DNA of 64,000 nucleotides. Source: Plantago elongata. Lineage: Eukaryota; Streptophyta; Magnoliopsida; Lamiales; Plantaginaceae. The notes beneath the pieces were generated by a model. The model worked only from the letters and a program-made list of their open reading frames with translations. It did no database searches and was not told the origin of the DNA. A program made the position numbers and the translations under genes. Of the stretch, positions 31,993-44,204 are shown in pieces (the stretch's first letter is position 1; the number at the start of each line of letters is the position of its first letter). The stretch lies in NCBI GenBank assembly GCA_036897095.1, contig JAYMSP010000157.1, forward strand, positions 1-64,000. The letters run 5' to 3'.

Positions 31993-34775
31993 ATGGAAGA
32001 TCATACTTCATGTTGTGGATGGGAATACTGGGGTGATCTTGTAATGTCATTTGTCCTTGTGCTGTTTGCCGCTATCACGTCTGGTCTTAGTTTAGGGCTC
32101 TTGTCGCACAGCAAAGTTGATCTTGAAGTCCTCATCAAGGCTGGTCTGCCAAAAGATCAGAAGAATGCTGGTTATATGTGATTTTATTTCATATCTTCAT
32201 TCTTGTCTGATGTTTATTTTTCAAAGATGTGATTATAATTATAGTTTGCACTTCTGCTGGCAGCAAAAGTCCTTCCGATCATTAAGAATGAGTGCTTTCT
32301 CCTATGCACATTGCTCATTGCAAAATCTCTGGCAACGGAGGTAAGTTTATGTTGTATTAGCAGTTCACAATACCTCCATCAGGTTACAGTTCCCGCATTG
32401 TTAATTTTCACTTCAAACATGTGGCTTTTCTACATTAGGCTCTTCCCATATTCCTGGATAGATTCATTGCCTCATGGATTGCCATTCTGGTCTCAGTCAT
32501 CTGTGTGGTGATTTTTGTTGAGGTATGCAATTGGTTTAGTTGTAATATAATTCCGTCTGTTCCACAAGATGTGTGCTCCGTGTACTTTGTTTAATCGCTG
32601 TCAATTTGCATGGTTTAGGTTATCCCTCAAGCAATATGTTCAAGACATGGTCTCAGCTTTGGAGCAAAATTCACCATATTCGTTCAGATTCTCTTTATCA
32701 TATTATATCCCGTTTCATATCCCGTTAGTAAGGTAACAATCAGCACCAAACTATCAATTCTGTAGCTATATACCAACTCCTATGCGACACTCAGAATGCC
32801 TGCCCTTAATTACACGCTTGTGAATGACTTTGAGGATTCTGCTCCACAGGTGTTGGATTGGTTTCTTGGAACAGATCGTTCATCAATCCTTAGAAGAACA
32901 GAGCTAAGGACATTGGTGGATCTGCATGGAGTTAAGGTTTGGAGATCTACATGTCTTCTTATGTTCTTTTGGTGATAGATTGAGATCATTTTGAGTAAAT
33001 CTTTGCAATGTCTTTTACTTGTGAATTTTCTAATTTCTCAGGCAGGAAAAGGTGGAGATCTGACAGATGACGAAACAAATATTGTAAGCGGGGCATTAGG
33101 CATGATGGAGAAGGTTGCGAAGGAGGCTATGACTCCTCTTTCTAGAGCTTTTTGCCTCGACATAAACTGTAAACTCGACATGTATGTATACTGAGACCTG
33201 GGCAATTTATACAGTATATTAGAATGCTTCAGCTGGAATAATGATTTTCGTTTCTGCAGGAACACAATGCAGACAATTGCAGGCCAAGGTCATAGTCGAA
33301 TACCAATTTACTCGGATGATCCAGCAAATATAATTGGGCTGATCTTAGTAAGAAACGCGGCATTTCCTTTAATTTTACTTTCCGATTTACAACTCATTTT
33401 AGCTGTGCTACACAGCAACTGATTTTTACTCTATGTAGGTGAAGAACTTGATGTTCTACCATCCTGAGAATGAAACTCCCTTGAAAACTTTAACTATTCG
33501 GAGAATTCTCAGGTACCACAAATATTGCTGCCTTAAAAACCAATCAGTAATTGTTTGCTATGAAGTTCGTATAAGAAGCTTCAAACTACGGGGCACAAAT
33601 GCTCATGATCCGGTATACTAACTTTGTTATATGCATAAACACATGTCAGGGTCTCTGACAATTGTCCGTTGTATGGCGTGCTAAAGCTTTTCCAGCAAGG
33701 CCATTGCCACATGGCAGTGGTTGTGAAGTCCGAGAGCAATTCGAAGGAAACATCCCACGAAGCCAATGAAAAATCTGATCTACAATATATTACTATTGAC
33801 TCAGATCCTCAGCCTATACAGACACATGCCAAGGGTAACTTTAAGTTTCTCTTTTGACCTTCTTGCCTCAGTATAACAGCTGAAATCTTGTGGTAACCTG
33901 ATCTTTTCAGGAATTGATCTTCCTTTCGGGGAGAGTGTTGTTCTAGACCATTCTCATAGAAATGATGAAATTAAGACTCATTCAATGGATACCGCTATGA
34001 AACACTCTCAGATATCTCGACGGCTGAGTAGATGGGATAACGAGAACATTTCAGGGGAGGAGTTGAAAAATCTCAAAAGTAGATTTGCAGATGAGGAGGT
34101 CATTGGTATAATAACAATGGAAGATGTATTGGAGGAGCTTCTGCAGGTGATTCTTTTATGTGTTACTAGTAAATAAATTTCCATCGATGCATGTTTCTGG
34201 TATTTTTGAATCCTTGCTAAGTCATTTTCCCCTGTCCTCCAGGAGGAAATACACGATGAGACCGACCAGCATGTTGAGATCCATGACAAGTGAGTGGTGA
34301 TTTTGTCATATTTCAACTGCTGATAAATTGATGCTAACATTCTGCAAGTTTAACTTTCTTTTCAGAATCAAAGTCAATTTTCTCCCAATAAGATCATCAT
34401 CGACATCACCAACATCCTCATGCTATCGTACTCCAGTGTCAAACTCTCCAGTACCGACATACAGTTCATCATCATCTATGCGACGTGTACTATCTAGTTC
34501 TCATCGGGACCAAAATCTAAGCATGTCAAGTTCAGAAAGCTCTTTTCGAAACTCACTATTATTTCGGCAGGTATGTTAACTTGTAAACCGCACAATACAA
34601 TGACTTGTATTTTCAACTTCAGCAGGCCTGCATATCAACATAAGAGTTAGAGAAAATCCTAATATGCAGCCAACTATAGGTGAAGGAAGCAAAGTAAAAG
34701 TATGGAAGACTAACTCATTGATGTACCTTATTCTTGCAGTTTGCTTCATTTTCGGCTAGATCCCAGGAAGACTAA
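31993..34775 (+). CDS. CNNM/DUF21-CBS protein (At5g52790-like, MGR/CBSDUF family)
   Basis: Thirteen exons (31993-32170, 32264-32340, 32439-32522, 32619-32732, 32850-32936, 33042-33181, 33260-33347, 33439-33512, 33650-33834, 33911-34146, 34243-34289, 34366-34570, 34740-34775) give 516 residues. The start is the ATG before [12 protein letters not shown]; the Cys pair fits family N termini. The DUF21/CNNM transmembrane domain spans about 10-180 with [55 protein letters not shown] and [13 protein letters not shown]. After [11 protein letters not shown] come two CBS modules (about 215-330 and, after a 90-residue insertion, [18 protein letters not shown]). The tail is Ser-rich. Plant CNNM proteins (MGR) export or sequester Mg2+. 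GLLSHSK replaces the common GLMSLSL, and E in VEVIPQ replaces the usual G of GEIIPQ, so this copy is divergent. Confidence 0.9.
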
Positions 34776-36883
34776 CTCTTCCAAGCTAGTGACGAAGTCA
34801 AATTATGTTCTCTTTATCGGAACATTCATTAATTTCAATTCAATTCCTTTCAATTTAGATCAGTTTAATTTAAATGAAGAGAATCGAGCCTTCTCGATAC
34901 TTAAACTCAAGTTTATACGAACAATTCATCAGGTTAACATTCGGTTCACGCCACCGAGTGGTTTGGAACTTCGTGGTTTCCAAATATGAGAAATTAATAA
35001 CACTAGACGATCTATTTTTCGTTCGTATGCAGTGATGCAGATGCGTACAATGATTTCTGTTTCACTTATTGTTTTATATGAAGAGTCGGTAACTATTGGT
35101 GCATAATGTACATTTTTTGAGACGCATCTGTTTAATTACACTTGTTTAATCATGTGTCGTAATCGTTAGGTTAAATGCGACAACACAGCCTCGTTTTTGT
35201 TTATGCTAAGATAACGACCGTGATAAATTAATTATACCACTAATTATGTATGATAAATTAATTAGACCACTAATTATGTATGATAAATTATATAACTATG
35301 TGCATGATGATTTGTGACCCATTTCACCACCTCGTTCATATCTAAACAACGTACTCGATTATTTTCCTAGAATTGTCCACTTCCATTTCTTTCTCTTTGA
35401 TAAAATTTTAATTTTATTTTTTCAGTATTTTTAACAAATTATAATGAAATAATATATAAATCTTTCCCATTCTTATGCTGTACATGCGACTAAATCAATA
35501 TGATATTAAAGTACACTTATTGTCTGTTGATAATACGTAACTTGTATTTTTTCCATTCATGAACTCAAATTAAAATTTTTAAAGTTCGTTAAAAATCATC
35601 TTTTAAAATAGCTACTTGATCAAGTATTGATCCAAGAATTTTCATATCGCCTAAGAGATTTGGATACATCATACATAGTCTATTATATTGTCATTGTAGG
35701 AGTCTTATAAGGTTTTTAATACTGTAAGTCAACATCAATTTAATGTTCGTGGCAACCCAATATTCTTAAAAAATTAATACTATGTTATTTGAGAAGTGCG
35801 GCAAGTGCCGAATCTCGCAATCCTTAACAGTAGAACACAATTTTAAAAATGTAACTATTGATAATTATGTCACAATTAAAAGTTAAACAATATCCGATCA
35901 ATTGTTGCGGTAAATCCCAAATAGGCTGGCTGCGAGAGCATTGGCGATTAGTTCGTACTTAGTGATATCCACGAGAACAAAACTCCAAAACATAGACAAC
36001 AATGAAAATAAAAGGTCACATTTATGATGACGTAAGCGTATTAAAATATTCTTTAACGTTAATAATAATGACATTGGACAATTAATAATATAATCACTAT
36101 CCAACTAAAATAAGTGGTTCATGATGTGGCCAAAGTTTAACAATAATATTATGGTTTTAAGTTGAATAAGACATCTTTGAATGTAGACATGTTTCTTAGT
36201 GTGATATGTAAGAAAATATCTTTTATTGTTCAAATGTGTTGGAAGTTGGAACATAAGATTGTTCACCTTAGCTGGATATGTTGCCATTTCGATCACTTCC
36301 ATGATGCACTCAAATTTCAAATATCAGTCACTAAACACTGTTTCTTAATCAGTAACTTGGGATATATCGTAAGTCATAATCAAAGTGATATAATCATATT
36401 ATATGTGAAAGTTTAGGCTTCATTTACATTTGGAGTTAATTTAGTGTGATTATGGGAACATTTTTCTTTTTTAGAATTATGAATATTATCAATGTAAAAG
36501 AAGACGAGGTTTATAGGAACCCGTGTATAGGGGATTGTGAAAGAGATTACACAAAGCCGAACTACTGAGGAATGTTATTATGTGAACATAATATTCAAAG
36601 TACTGTAAGTTTATATAGAGTTATAATTGAATTGCCGATAAGAAATATTTAAATCTTAGCAAGAGTTTTGTGATCAAAATTAATAAAAAAGCATTTTGCA
36701 TCTAAATAAGAAGTTTAGAAAAAGAAGTGCAAAATGCATAATATGTAATTTACTCTTCAAGTCTTTATCTGAAATATAAACTATGAAATATAGACTATCT
36801 ACAATGAAAATTTAACAAAGCGATAAACTTGATTATCCAGAAAAAGAGATGGAAGTGAAATCTTATTTCCCATTTATCCCACT
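34776..36883. other. AT-rich intergenic region
   Basis: No gene is evident in this 2.1-kb interval. It holds a 30-bp tandem duplication (35221-35290). Frames near 35898-36104, 36105-36320 and 36162-36416 overlap on opposite strands and resemble no family. Confidence 0.55.
35221..35290. repeat. 30-bp tandem duplication, 2.3 copies
   Basis: Units at 35221-35250 and 35251-35280 differ at one position, and a partial third copy occupies 35281-35290. The unit starts TGATAAATTAATTA and ends CTAATTATGTA. Confidence 0.9.
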
Positions 36884-37702
36884 TTAGCAAATGACACAAC
36901 CATTCGGGTCCTCCTCCACACCCCGGTTGAAATAAGGTGGTGGTGCATGTAGGGCGGTCGGATGTTGCTGATATTGATGTTGATAATAGTACGATTGTGG
37001 TTGTGGCTGATAAGGTTGATAGTAGGCGGGATAACCCTTTAGTAAGTGGGCTGGGTCGACCTTTGGCACGTCCTTTTTGGAATCTTCCTTTTTTCCTTCG
37101 GGTTTCTTTGCTTCTTCTTTTTTGGGCTCCTCCTTTTTCTTCTCGGGCTCTTTAGCTGGCCCGACCGATACAATTTCAGCGTAACATATTTTTCTCAACT
37201 TTGCCACCATAGCCACCGGGTCTATGTCTCCGGTCACGGTCAACTTCTTGTCCTTTTGATCCATTGCAATTGACTCAAGTCCTATGAGAAGAAAAAAGAA
37301 CCATGAGTGATTGTTGGTAGTTTCGTAAATTCAAAGATTTATAGGATGTAAACTTAAAATAGATGTACTAGTATGCTTATGATTGGACTTTACATCCCAT
37401 ATAGTCTTAGTGACCATATTGACTTATTGAGTACTAGTAGTCTAAGGATTAGTACCTGAAATGCCTGAAACTTTCTTCATGGCCTTTTGCTTGATTTTGT
37501 CATCAGCAAATTCCAGCTTCAACACAACTTTCTGTACAAGCAAACCAAAAAACCATTAACTTCTTACACATCTTTGATCACTTAGAAATATGTACTCAGC
37601 CGGTTTTGTATAGACAAGAATCGACACGAAATAAAAAATCGTATAAATGAAAAGCTAAGAATATCATCATTTTTGTGACTAGAAACATTCACTGACCTTC
37701 AT
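36884..37702 (-). CDS. Heavy-metal-associated isoprenylated plant protein (HIPP), HMA without CxxC
   Basis: Three exons (37702-37697, 37531-37456, 37281-36884) give 159 residues. The first coding exon is only six bases (Met-Lys), a layout common in this family. The HMA domain occupies about 1-65: [46 protein letters not shown] and a [14 protein letters not shown] end. The metal-binding MxCxxC loop is absent; the loop reads EFADDKIK, so copper or zinc binding by that site is not expected. A Lys/Glu/Pro-rich linker (about 70-105) and a Tyr/Gln-rich segment follow, ending in a CaaX farnesylation box CVIC. HIPPs are membrane-linked through the prenyl group; several small HMA proteins are targets of fungal effectors or modulate resistance. 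In Arabidopsis the matching position holds a run of such genes. Confidence 0.9.
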
Positions 37703-37838
37703 GTTGTATTATTGAGATTCTTGAACAAAGTTGCAGGATGTGGATGGAAGCTATTAATCTTGGCTAAGAGAAATGTGAGGAAGATGAAAACTATGAAAGT
37801 GTTGGATTTGTTGACATACAAGAGCTGGTTTAGAGTGG

Positions 37839-37846
37839 TATATATA
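37839..37846 (-). promoter_or_regulatory. Probable TATA box of the HIPP gene
   Basis: CTATATATACC on the minus strand lies about 137 bp upstream of the HIPP ATG. Position and composition fit; no transcript evidence. Confidence 0.45.
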
Positions 37847-38799
37847 GTAGTAGACTAGTAGCTCCAAATTCAAGAATTGTACAAAGAGTGAGTCAACTTT
37901 AGTCAATTGCCTTGCTGTGCAAATATTGAAAAGTCCCATTGTTGAATTATTCTCATCTGGCTGTGACTGTGAAGTGCTCACTACGCTGTCATTTTTTCCG
38001 GCCCCATCTAATAACAATATTTGTTCCTAAAGCCCTTGAACCACACTAAATTTACAATGTGATTTTTAAAGATAATCGAAATTATACATAGGTGTTATAA
38101 TCATATACAGTTTTATACGATAAAATTGGACTATGGATGCCTTGTGACTTAGTTGCGAAGGTGCTTACTAACGATTTCAATCAATATAAATGTTTTCTAT
38201 TACGAGTATACGATGAGGTTGATCTTTTCAAAACTGTGTAGTGATTCGTAATTAAATTCTATTGGAAGGGTCCTAGAACAACCACCTTTAGTACTCATTG
38301 TTCGTGGAAGGTTGATCCAAGTCGTGTGGGTTCAAAACTTTTCATGAAAAGTCAAGCCAAGGGAGTACAAATTGGAAGCTACTATGAAACATCGTTTAAT
38401 TAAGAGGATATGACCACCACGTGATTAAATAGTGTAACATAAGTAATCATATTTTTATTTTTACTTCTAAACGTTGTTAAATCATAAATGCAATATACAT
38501 GCATGTATGCTTAGTGATATAAGTAGGTACTGCCTGCTGGGAAATAAGAAAATTAAGATTAGCTAGTGGAAGTAGTTTAAAATTTGTGTCATGGCAAGAA
38601 ATAAAATTAACTAGTCCAAAAGGAATCTTAACGTGCTATATCAGGTAGGCCAATGTGATGTTGATTAGGTGGTTGTAGTAAATTAGTAGTAATTAATCAC
38701 GTATAGTATGTTATTATCAATGGGTCCTGGATCAAGATGTGTCCTCTTGATGTTTTTGGGGCATTTATGATGACGCGTTCACACTTAGAAGTAGTACCG

Positions 38800-39450
38800 T
38801 TATCCAAAGTAAGAACTTAAAATAAATTTTCAGTGAGCCACTCTCGGTACTGATGTGGGATAAACGTGGTTAAGTGCTTAGACTGAGGACGGTCACACTT
38901 AATCTGGTAAAGCTCCTTAGAATTAAGACATGCGAGGGAAAGTGGCGGGTTAGACCCTTTAAAACCGGTCTGCCTAAGACAAACCGGTATGACACGAAAT
39001 AGTGTGTAGTCGGATGTGAGTTGTTCGAGTAGAGTAGAGAGTAGTATATTAGTGTTACTTGACTTACTTCAAAAGGAGTAAATGCTTGAGTACTTATAGC
39101 GGAAACTCCGGAGACCAGGCTCCAACCGTCGCCGTCGGTTGATCAGGTCCGCCCCAAGCCGATGTGTCCACGGAGACAGGTGGCACGCCGTGATCGGGCA
39201 GGACTCTGGAAATATATCTAGGCAGCCCCAATAACCAGATAATAGGTTAAATGGACTAGCTCGGTTTCAGTAGTGTTGATCTCTAACATTTGACAGGAGT
39301 CGGACCTCTAGTCAAAGTGTTCATATTACGTTGGTGATACTAACTCTCTCTCTGAAAATCGCGAATAGTTGGCTCCCAAAGCAATAAGGGCGCTTACGAC
39401 TTATTACGATCGTATCTATCATGCGTCATTGCGGCCTCGTCATTAAGAGC
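38800..39450. other. Unclassified GC-richer non-coding segment
   Basis: This stretch differs from its AT-rich flanks, especially at 39100-39220 (CCAACCGTCGCCGTCGGTTG, then GGTCCGCCCCAAGCC). It contains a near-perfect short inverted repeat CCAACCG...CGGTTGA, the phrase ACCGGTCTGCC followed by AAACCGGTATGAC, and no open frame. It may be a decayed transposable-element fragment of unknown class; no coding domain, terminal repeats or target duplication could be made out. Confidence 0.35.
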
Positions 39451-40442
39451 GAATTAGAAAAAAATGGCTCATTTGTACATATCAAGTACATATCGTGTGT
39501 GTTAGAACTTATACAACTAGAAGTTTCGTTACCTTATAATATTTAGGGTGCACAACACCTTTTTTTACCGATGAACTTCCATGTGAATTAGACTTTATAA
39601 CTGGAACTCGATTCTTACACCTCAAATTTGTACTTCTAACCTCATTACAAACCACATGTACACAAATTTTCTTACGAGAGAGTAATTTACATATGAACTT
39701 TGCAAATATACTATGTTAGCTCAACTCGGACCAGCCTAGCCCAATATATGAGAGTCATTTCCTTCTGAACCCATATGGGATTTGGGTTAACCAGCCTTGT
39801 AACTAAAGCTACCGGCCTACCGTACTTGTAGCCCGTAGGAAAGCCCACAATAAGTATTGACATGAAGAGTAAGTTCATCTTACTTTACTTTGAGTTGTTT
39901 ATTTCTAGCAACTTAAATACATCTATAGCACAAGTTAAGTTAAAAGTATGATGTTAAAATATATAGTACTTATCTAATCATACAAGTTAGGCCTCTTCAC
40001 ATTCAACTTACAATTCTATTTAAATGTTAGGATTACTTCTCTTAATTTAACTATTACAATTTTACATTAGCACTATATTTTAATTGTAAATATAAAATAT
40101 TCACTTACTCTGCTCACTCGCTCATACGTGTATTTATTCCACACATTATTCTAATTACTTCCTTAGTTTTTACAATCCGAATGCAGCTCAATGAAAAGTT
40201 GAAAATAAAATGTAGTTAATAAAATACTATCGAGTATTCGAGTTGTTAAAATCAGATGTTATTGCAAAGAAATCTAACATATGGGGCAAATCTGCAATTC
40301 ATCAAAACAAATTGAGTATCGAGAATTCGACGTCTTCTATTCTATCTATCTTCTTCTCCTTCACCAGTTAAAACCCAACCAGAAAAATAACGTTAATCTC
40401 AGTAACGGTTAAAGCAAAAAACACGCACATCTCACACAGTTG

Positions 40443-43400
40443 ATGGTGTCACTCAATACCACCAATACAAACGCAAATTCTCCAGCTGAAGCCTTCTGCT
40501 TCGACCCAACCGTCATGGCCCTGCCGAATCTCGGCTCATTTCCGTCTCCAGCCGCCGCAGCGGCGGCGTCCTGCGATGACGCGAGCAAAAAGGTCCGGAA
40601 ACCTTACACGATCACTAAGTCACGCGAGAGCTGGACTGAGCCTGAGCACGACAAGTTTCTAGAGGCTCTTCAGCTGTAAGTGGGGAGAATTTCGTTATTC
40701 TGATTGTTTGGTGTTGAATTTAGGGTTTTGGTGACGAAATGTGGGATTTGGGGATTTTTACTTGTGATTTTTTTCCAATGTAGTACTAGCTTATTGGATT
40801 GTTATTTTTCCAAAAGTTGTGTCTATTTTGAGTTTTGATTGAATTGGGAATTATTTGAAATTTGGGGATGTTTTTTGGATTTCCCAAGCTTATACTCACT
40901 TGATGGTTGTAAATGGTTATTAATTAATTATGTTACATTCAGCTGGTTCGTTGGGTACTCATTTCCAGTGGTGTTGAAAACATAGATTCATCATTTTTAA
41001 CTATAGTAGTTTCTGGAGTGTTTCGTTTGCCCACGTAAGGTATTGATATTACCTCTACATGGTTGCAATCCAACATAATGTTATGTGTTTGCTATAATTC
41101 GGTCTTATATTGCATTTTCGAGTTATTAGTCACTCTGAAGGTCTAATAGTTGGTTAATGAAGAAATAGTATAGCTATTATGTCACATTCACGATTTATAG
41201 TTGGTTTGTTGGGAAGTTTGTATTTCAAGTGGTGTTGAAATATATATTCTCCATTTTAATCTAGTTGTTTCTGAAATGTATTCTGTGTCGTAGTTAGGTA
41301 TTGGTAGTTTCTCTTACACGGTTGATATTAGGGGTTGGTATTTCTCCCAAAGTTATTTTTAATAACTATGCAGATGCTTGTATCAATTTCCAATTTTTTT
41401 TCTCCATGTTGTTACTCAACTGAAGGCTTATGACTCTGTTGATGAAGAAATTAATGTGGTTTTTGTGTTATATTCAATCTTTTGAGTTGGCTAAATGGGA
41501 AAAAGGTATCATTTTCAGTGGTTTTGAGAAAATGTGTTTTCCATCTTGCTAGTTGTTTCTGAAATGATGTCTTTGCCATGGCTAGGTTGTGGTAATTCCT
41601 CTCATATAGTTGCTATCTAACTGATGTTTATGATTTTGCTGCAGTTTCGATCGCGATTGGAAGAAAATTGAAGCATTTGTTGGTTCTAAGACTGTAATTC
41701 AGGTAATGTGACTCCTGTGGTTCACCTTTTGTTAGGATTTTTTGTTTCATCGTACTTTTATGCCCAGACATGCACTCTATGCGAGTAAATTTGTCTGTAT
41801 ACGTTTTAAAAATATGATTGTGAAGCTATCATGTGATTAAGTAATTATTCTTTGAAAGCCTTGAGTTCTTCTGTCAAATGAGGGTTCGACATAGAAATAA
41901 TAGCTAATAGAGAATGTTAAAAATAGATTGAATTTGGGAAATCTGCTACACCGATCAACCGTGAGAAGTTAGTCTTGTAAATTCTTTTTTCATGTGGTCT
42001 TTTTTGTGCACAATTATAAAGAATGCCTTTAGATTTTGGGGGTACTTGGGTAGCATTGGTCTTAGGAATTAATGTTTCATGACTGTAACACTCAGTGACT
42101 TCTCTTGTAGATACGTAGCCATGCACAAAAGTATTTTCTTAAAGTACAAAAGAGTGGAACAAATGAGCATCTACCCCCACCTCGGCCAAAAAGGAAAGCT
42201 GCTCACCCCTACCCTCAGAAAGCTCCAAAAATTTGTAAGAGTGCTGTATTTTCGTTATCTCTTATTCATGACATGGTAACTTGAAGAATATCCTATCTTA
42301 TGTTTGGTCAAAATTTTGAAGCTTCAGTGGTACCACAACCAATGCCGTCATCCCAAACACTGCCTGCTGTTCCTGAACCTGGATATGTGAGGCGGCCAAC
42401 AGATTCTCCAGCGCTACTTAGACAACCTGATACTGCTGTTTCCGTGCCTGGATGGACAGACAATTCCATCCACAGTGGTGGTTTTTCACATGACACTAGA
42501 GGTTCACTTACTTTTCCTTGTCAATCGCAAACACGTTTATATGTGACTTGAACTATTGTGGTGTGGATCTCTGGAGGCTTAATAAAATCTCTTGTGTAAC
42601 AGGTGACGCCAGATCTACTGGACAGTCAGTGCCTTACTTTTACTCGACCAACAGTAATGAGAGTACTCCAAGGACAAGGGTAGCAGGTGAGATGACTAAA
42701 CTAGTGAGACGTCTAGGTTATGGGTGAAACATTAGCTTGCGATGCACAATATGGCGACTCATATAAAGAACACTATGCTTGCTATACACAATTTAGCCCT
42801 TTTGCATATGGTAAACTGGATACATTCAAATTCAGTGTTACGGATTAGATTGATCCAAAGTTATCTAATGAGTAATGAGCATATATGTCTTCCTACTCCC
42901 GTGCCCTGATGATTGTTTGCATTATACTAACATCCCCACCTTTTTGGAAATCTGAGACTTCCTTTTTTCGCTGGTCAACTGTTTTGTGCTATGGTTCGAC
43001 TTCTACCCCTACAAAAAATAGTTCTGTAGACAGGGTATTTACATGAGTGCTGCAATCGCCCATGTTGACCACTCGGCCGTTTTATATGTTTCTAAAATCT
43101 ATCATTACGGCTACGGCCTTTAAAACTTGGTTACTCTGTGCATTAATTCAATAGCAGAAGCTTGTCACAGTACCTGTCTTGCATTCTTGTGATGTCCAAT
43201 TAGTATATTATCGATGTCTAATTGTCTATTATTAAATTATGACCACCTCTACTGTTCCTTTGACCTTGCTCTACCTGCTACAACTTTGTTGCTCTCTCAT
43301 TCTGTCAGTCGGCTTGTTTCCGTAGACCATTTCCTATCGTGCAATATGCCTAGGTTTCATAAATTTTCATATGTTAAGAACCGTTTCTGTGACTATTTGT

Positions 43401-44204
43401 TGCAGTACTTCCTGATTTCGCTCAAGTATACGGCTTCATAGGCAGTGTCTTTGATCCTAATGTCAGCGGTCAATTTCAGCAATTGAAGAAGATGGATCCG
43501 ATTGATATGGAAACAGTATGATCCCAGAAAAACATTACACTTCATTTCTTTCCTGGAAAAAAGTATGCATTTATACACAGTTTTGTAATGATGTAATCTG
43601 ATGTTCCTTCATATGACTTGTGATATAGGTGTTATTGTTGATGAGAAACCTCTCTGTCAATCTGGCCAGTCCTACTTTCGAGGAGCATGTAAGTTCTAAT
43701 TTATTCTTGTCAACCAGCTGCTACCTTCAGGGAGCTTTTTCCAGTTTTTAGCAAACCACACGTATAAATGCACGCCCGCGCACACACACACAATTGGAAT
43801 GATAATATCCAAACCAAACCAAACCTTTTGAATAGTCCTTGTGCTGAACTTTATGTCACTTGAAACATAGTAATACATGCATTCATGAACATAACAAGTG
43901 CACGTGGTTGCATTATGTCATGTACATAGCCAGGTTTAGTGATCATCAATTTCCAGATGTTTCACCACTCCATAATTGTATTATGTCATGCTTCCTTTAG
44001 TTAAAATGCGTATGGCTAGGGCTAGGGCTTAAAAAGGAATGGTTTATTCTCCAAATGCTAAATGGTTCATGTGTTTTTATTATTTATCCTGAGCTTTATG
44101 ATTTACTTCTGCAGAGGAGACTGCTTTCTTCCTACGAAATCGAATCAGAGGACAGTGACATAACTGATTGCATCCTTGCTAGTCAATCTGATGATGCAGC
44201 TTAA
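40443..44204 (+). CDS. RVE6: REVEILLE-type MYB transcription factor (RVE6/RVE8 LCL clade)
   Basis: Eight exons (40443-40675, 41645-41702, 42111-42234, 42322-42501, 42603-42686, 43406-43515, 43629-43688, 44115-44204) give 312 residues. An Ala-rich N terminus leads to [17 protein letters not shown] (about 49-65) and a single MYB repeat ending SHAQKYF (100-106), then [21 protein letters not shown], the standard REVEILLE flank. The C-terminal half has the LCL domain: [20 protein letters not shown] and [22 protein letters not shown]1/LHY lack this domain, so it belongs to the RVE4/6/8/3/5 clade, which binds the evening element (AAAATATCT) as clock activators. Gene order favours RVE6 (At5g52660). 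The exon 4 acceptor (GAAG|CT at 42321) is the only less obvious junction; it keeps frame and gives KISSVVPQP. Confidence 0.92.

Larger units (their letters stand above)
37703..40442. other. Intergenic region, HIPP promoter to RVE promoter
   Basis: The first 150 bp hold the HIPP leader and a TATATATA box at 37839-37846 (minus strand). A GC-richer segment at about 38800-39450 is described separately. The remainder is AT-rich, with no frame of family resemblance. The final 120 bp are probably the RVE 5' UTR (TCTTCTTCTCC pyrimidine-rich tract near 40348-40362). Confidence 0.5.

Noticed and set aside
34830-34890. Third copy of the TTCAGTT-type repeat
   Set aside because: A few TTCAATT words occur, but the diagnostic core is absent; this may be simple AT-rich similarity.
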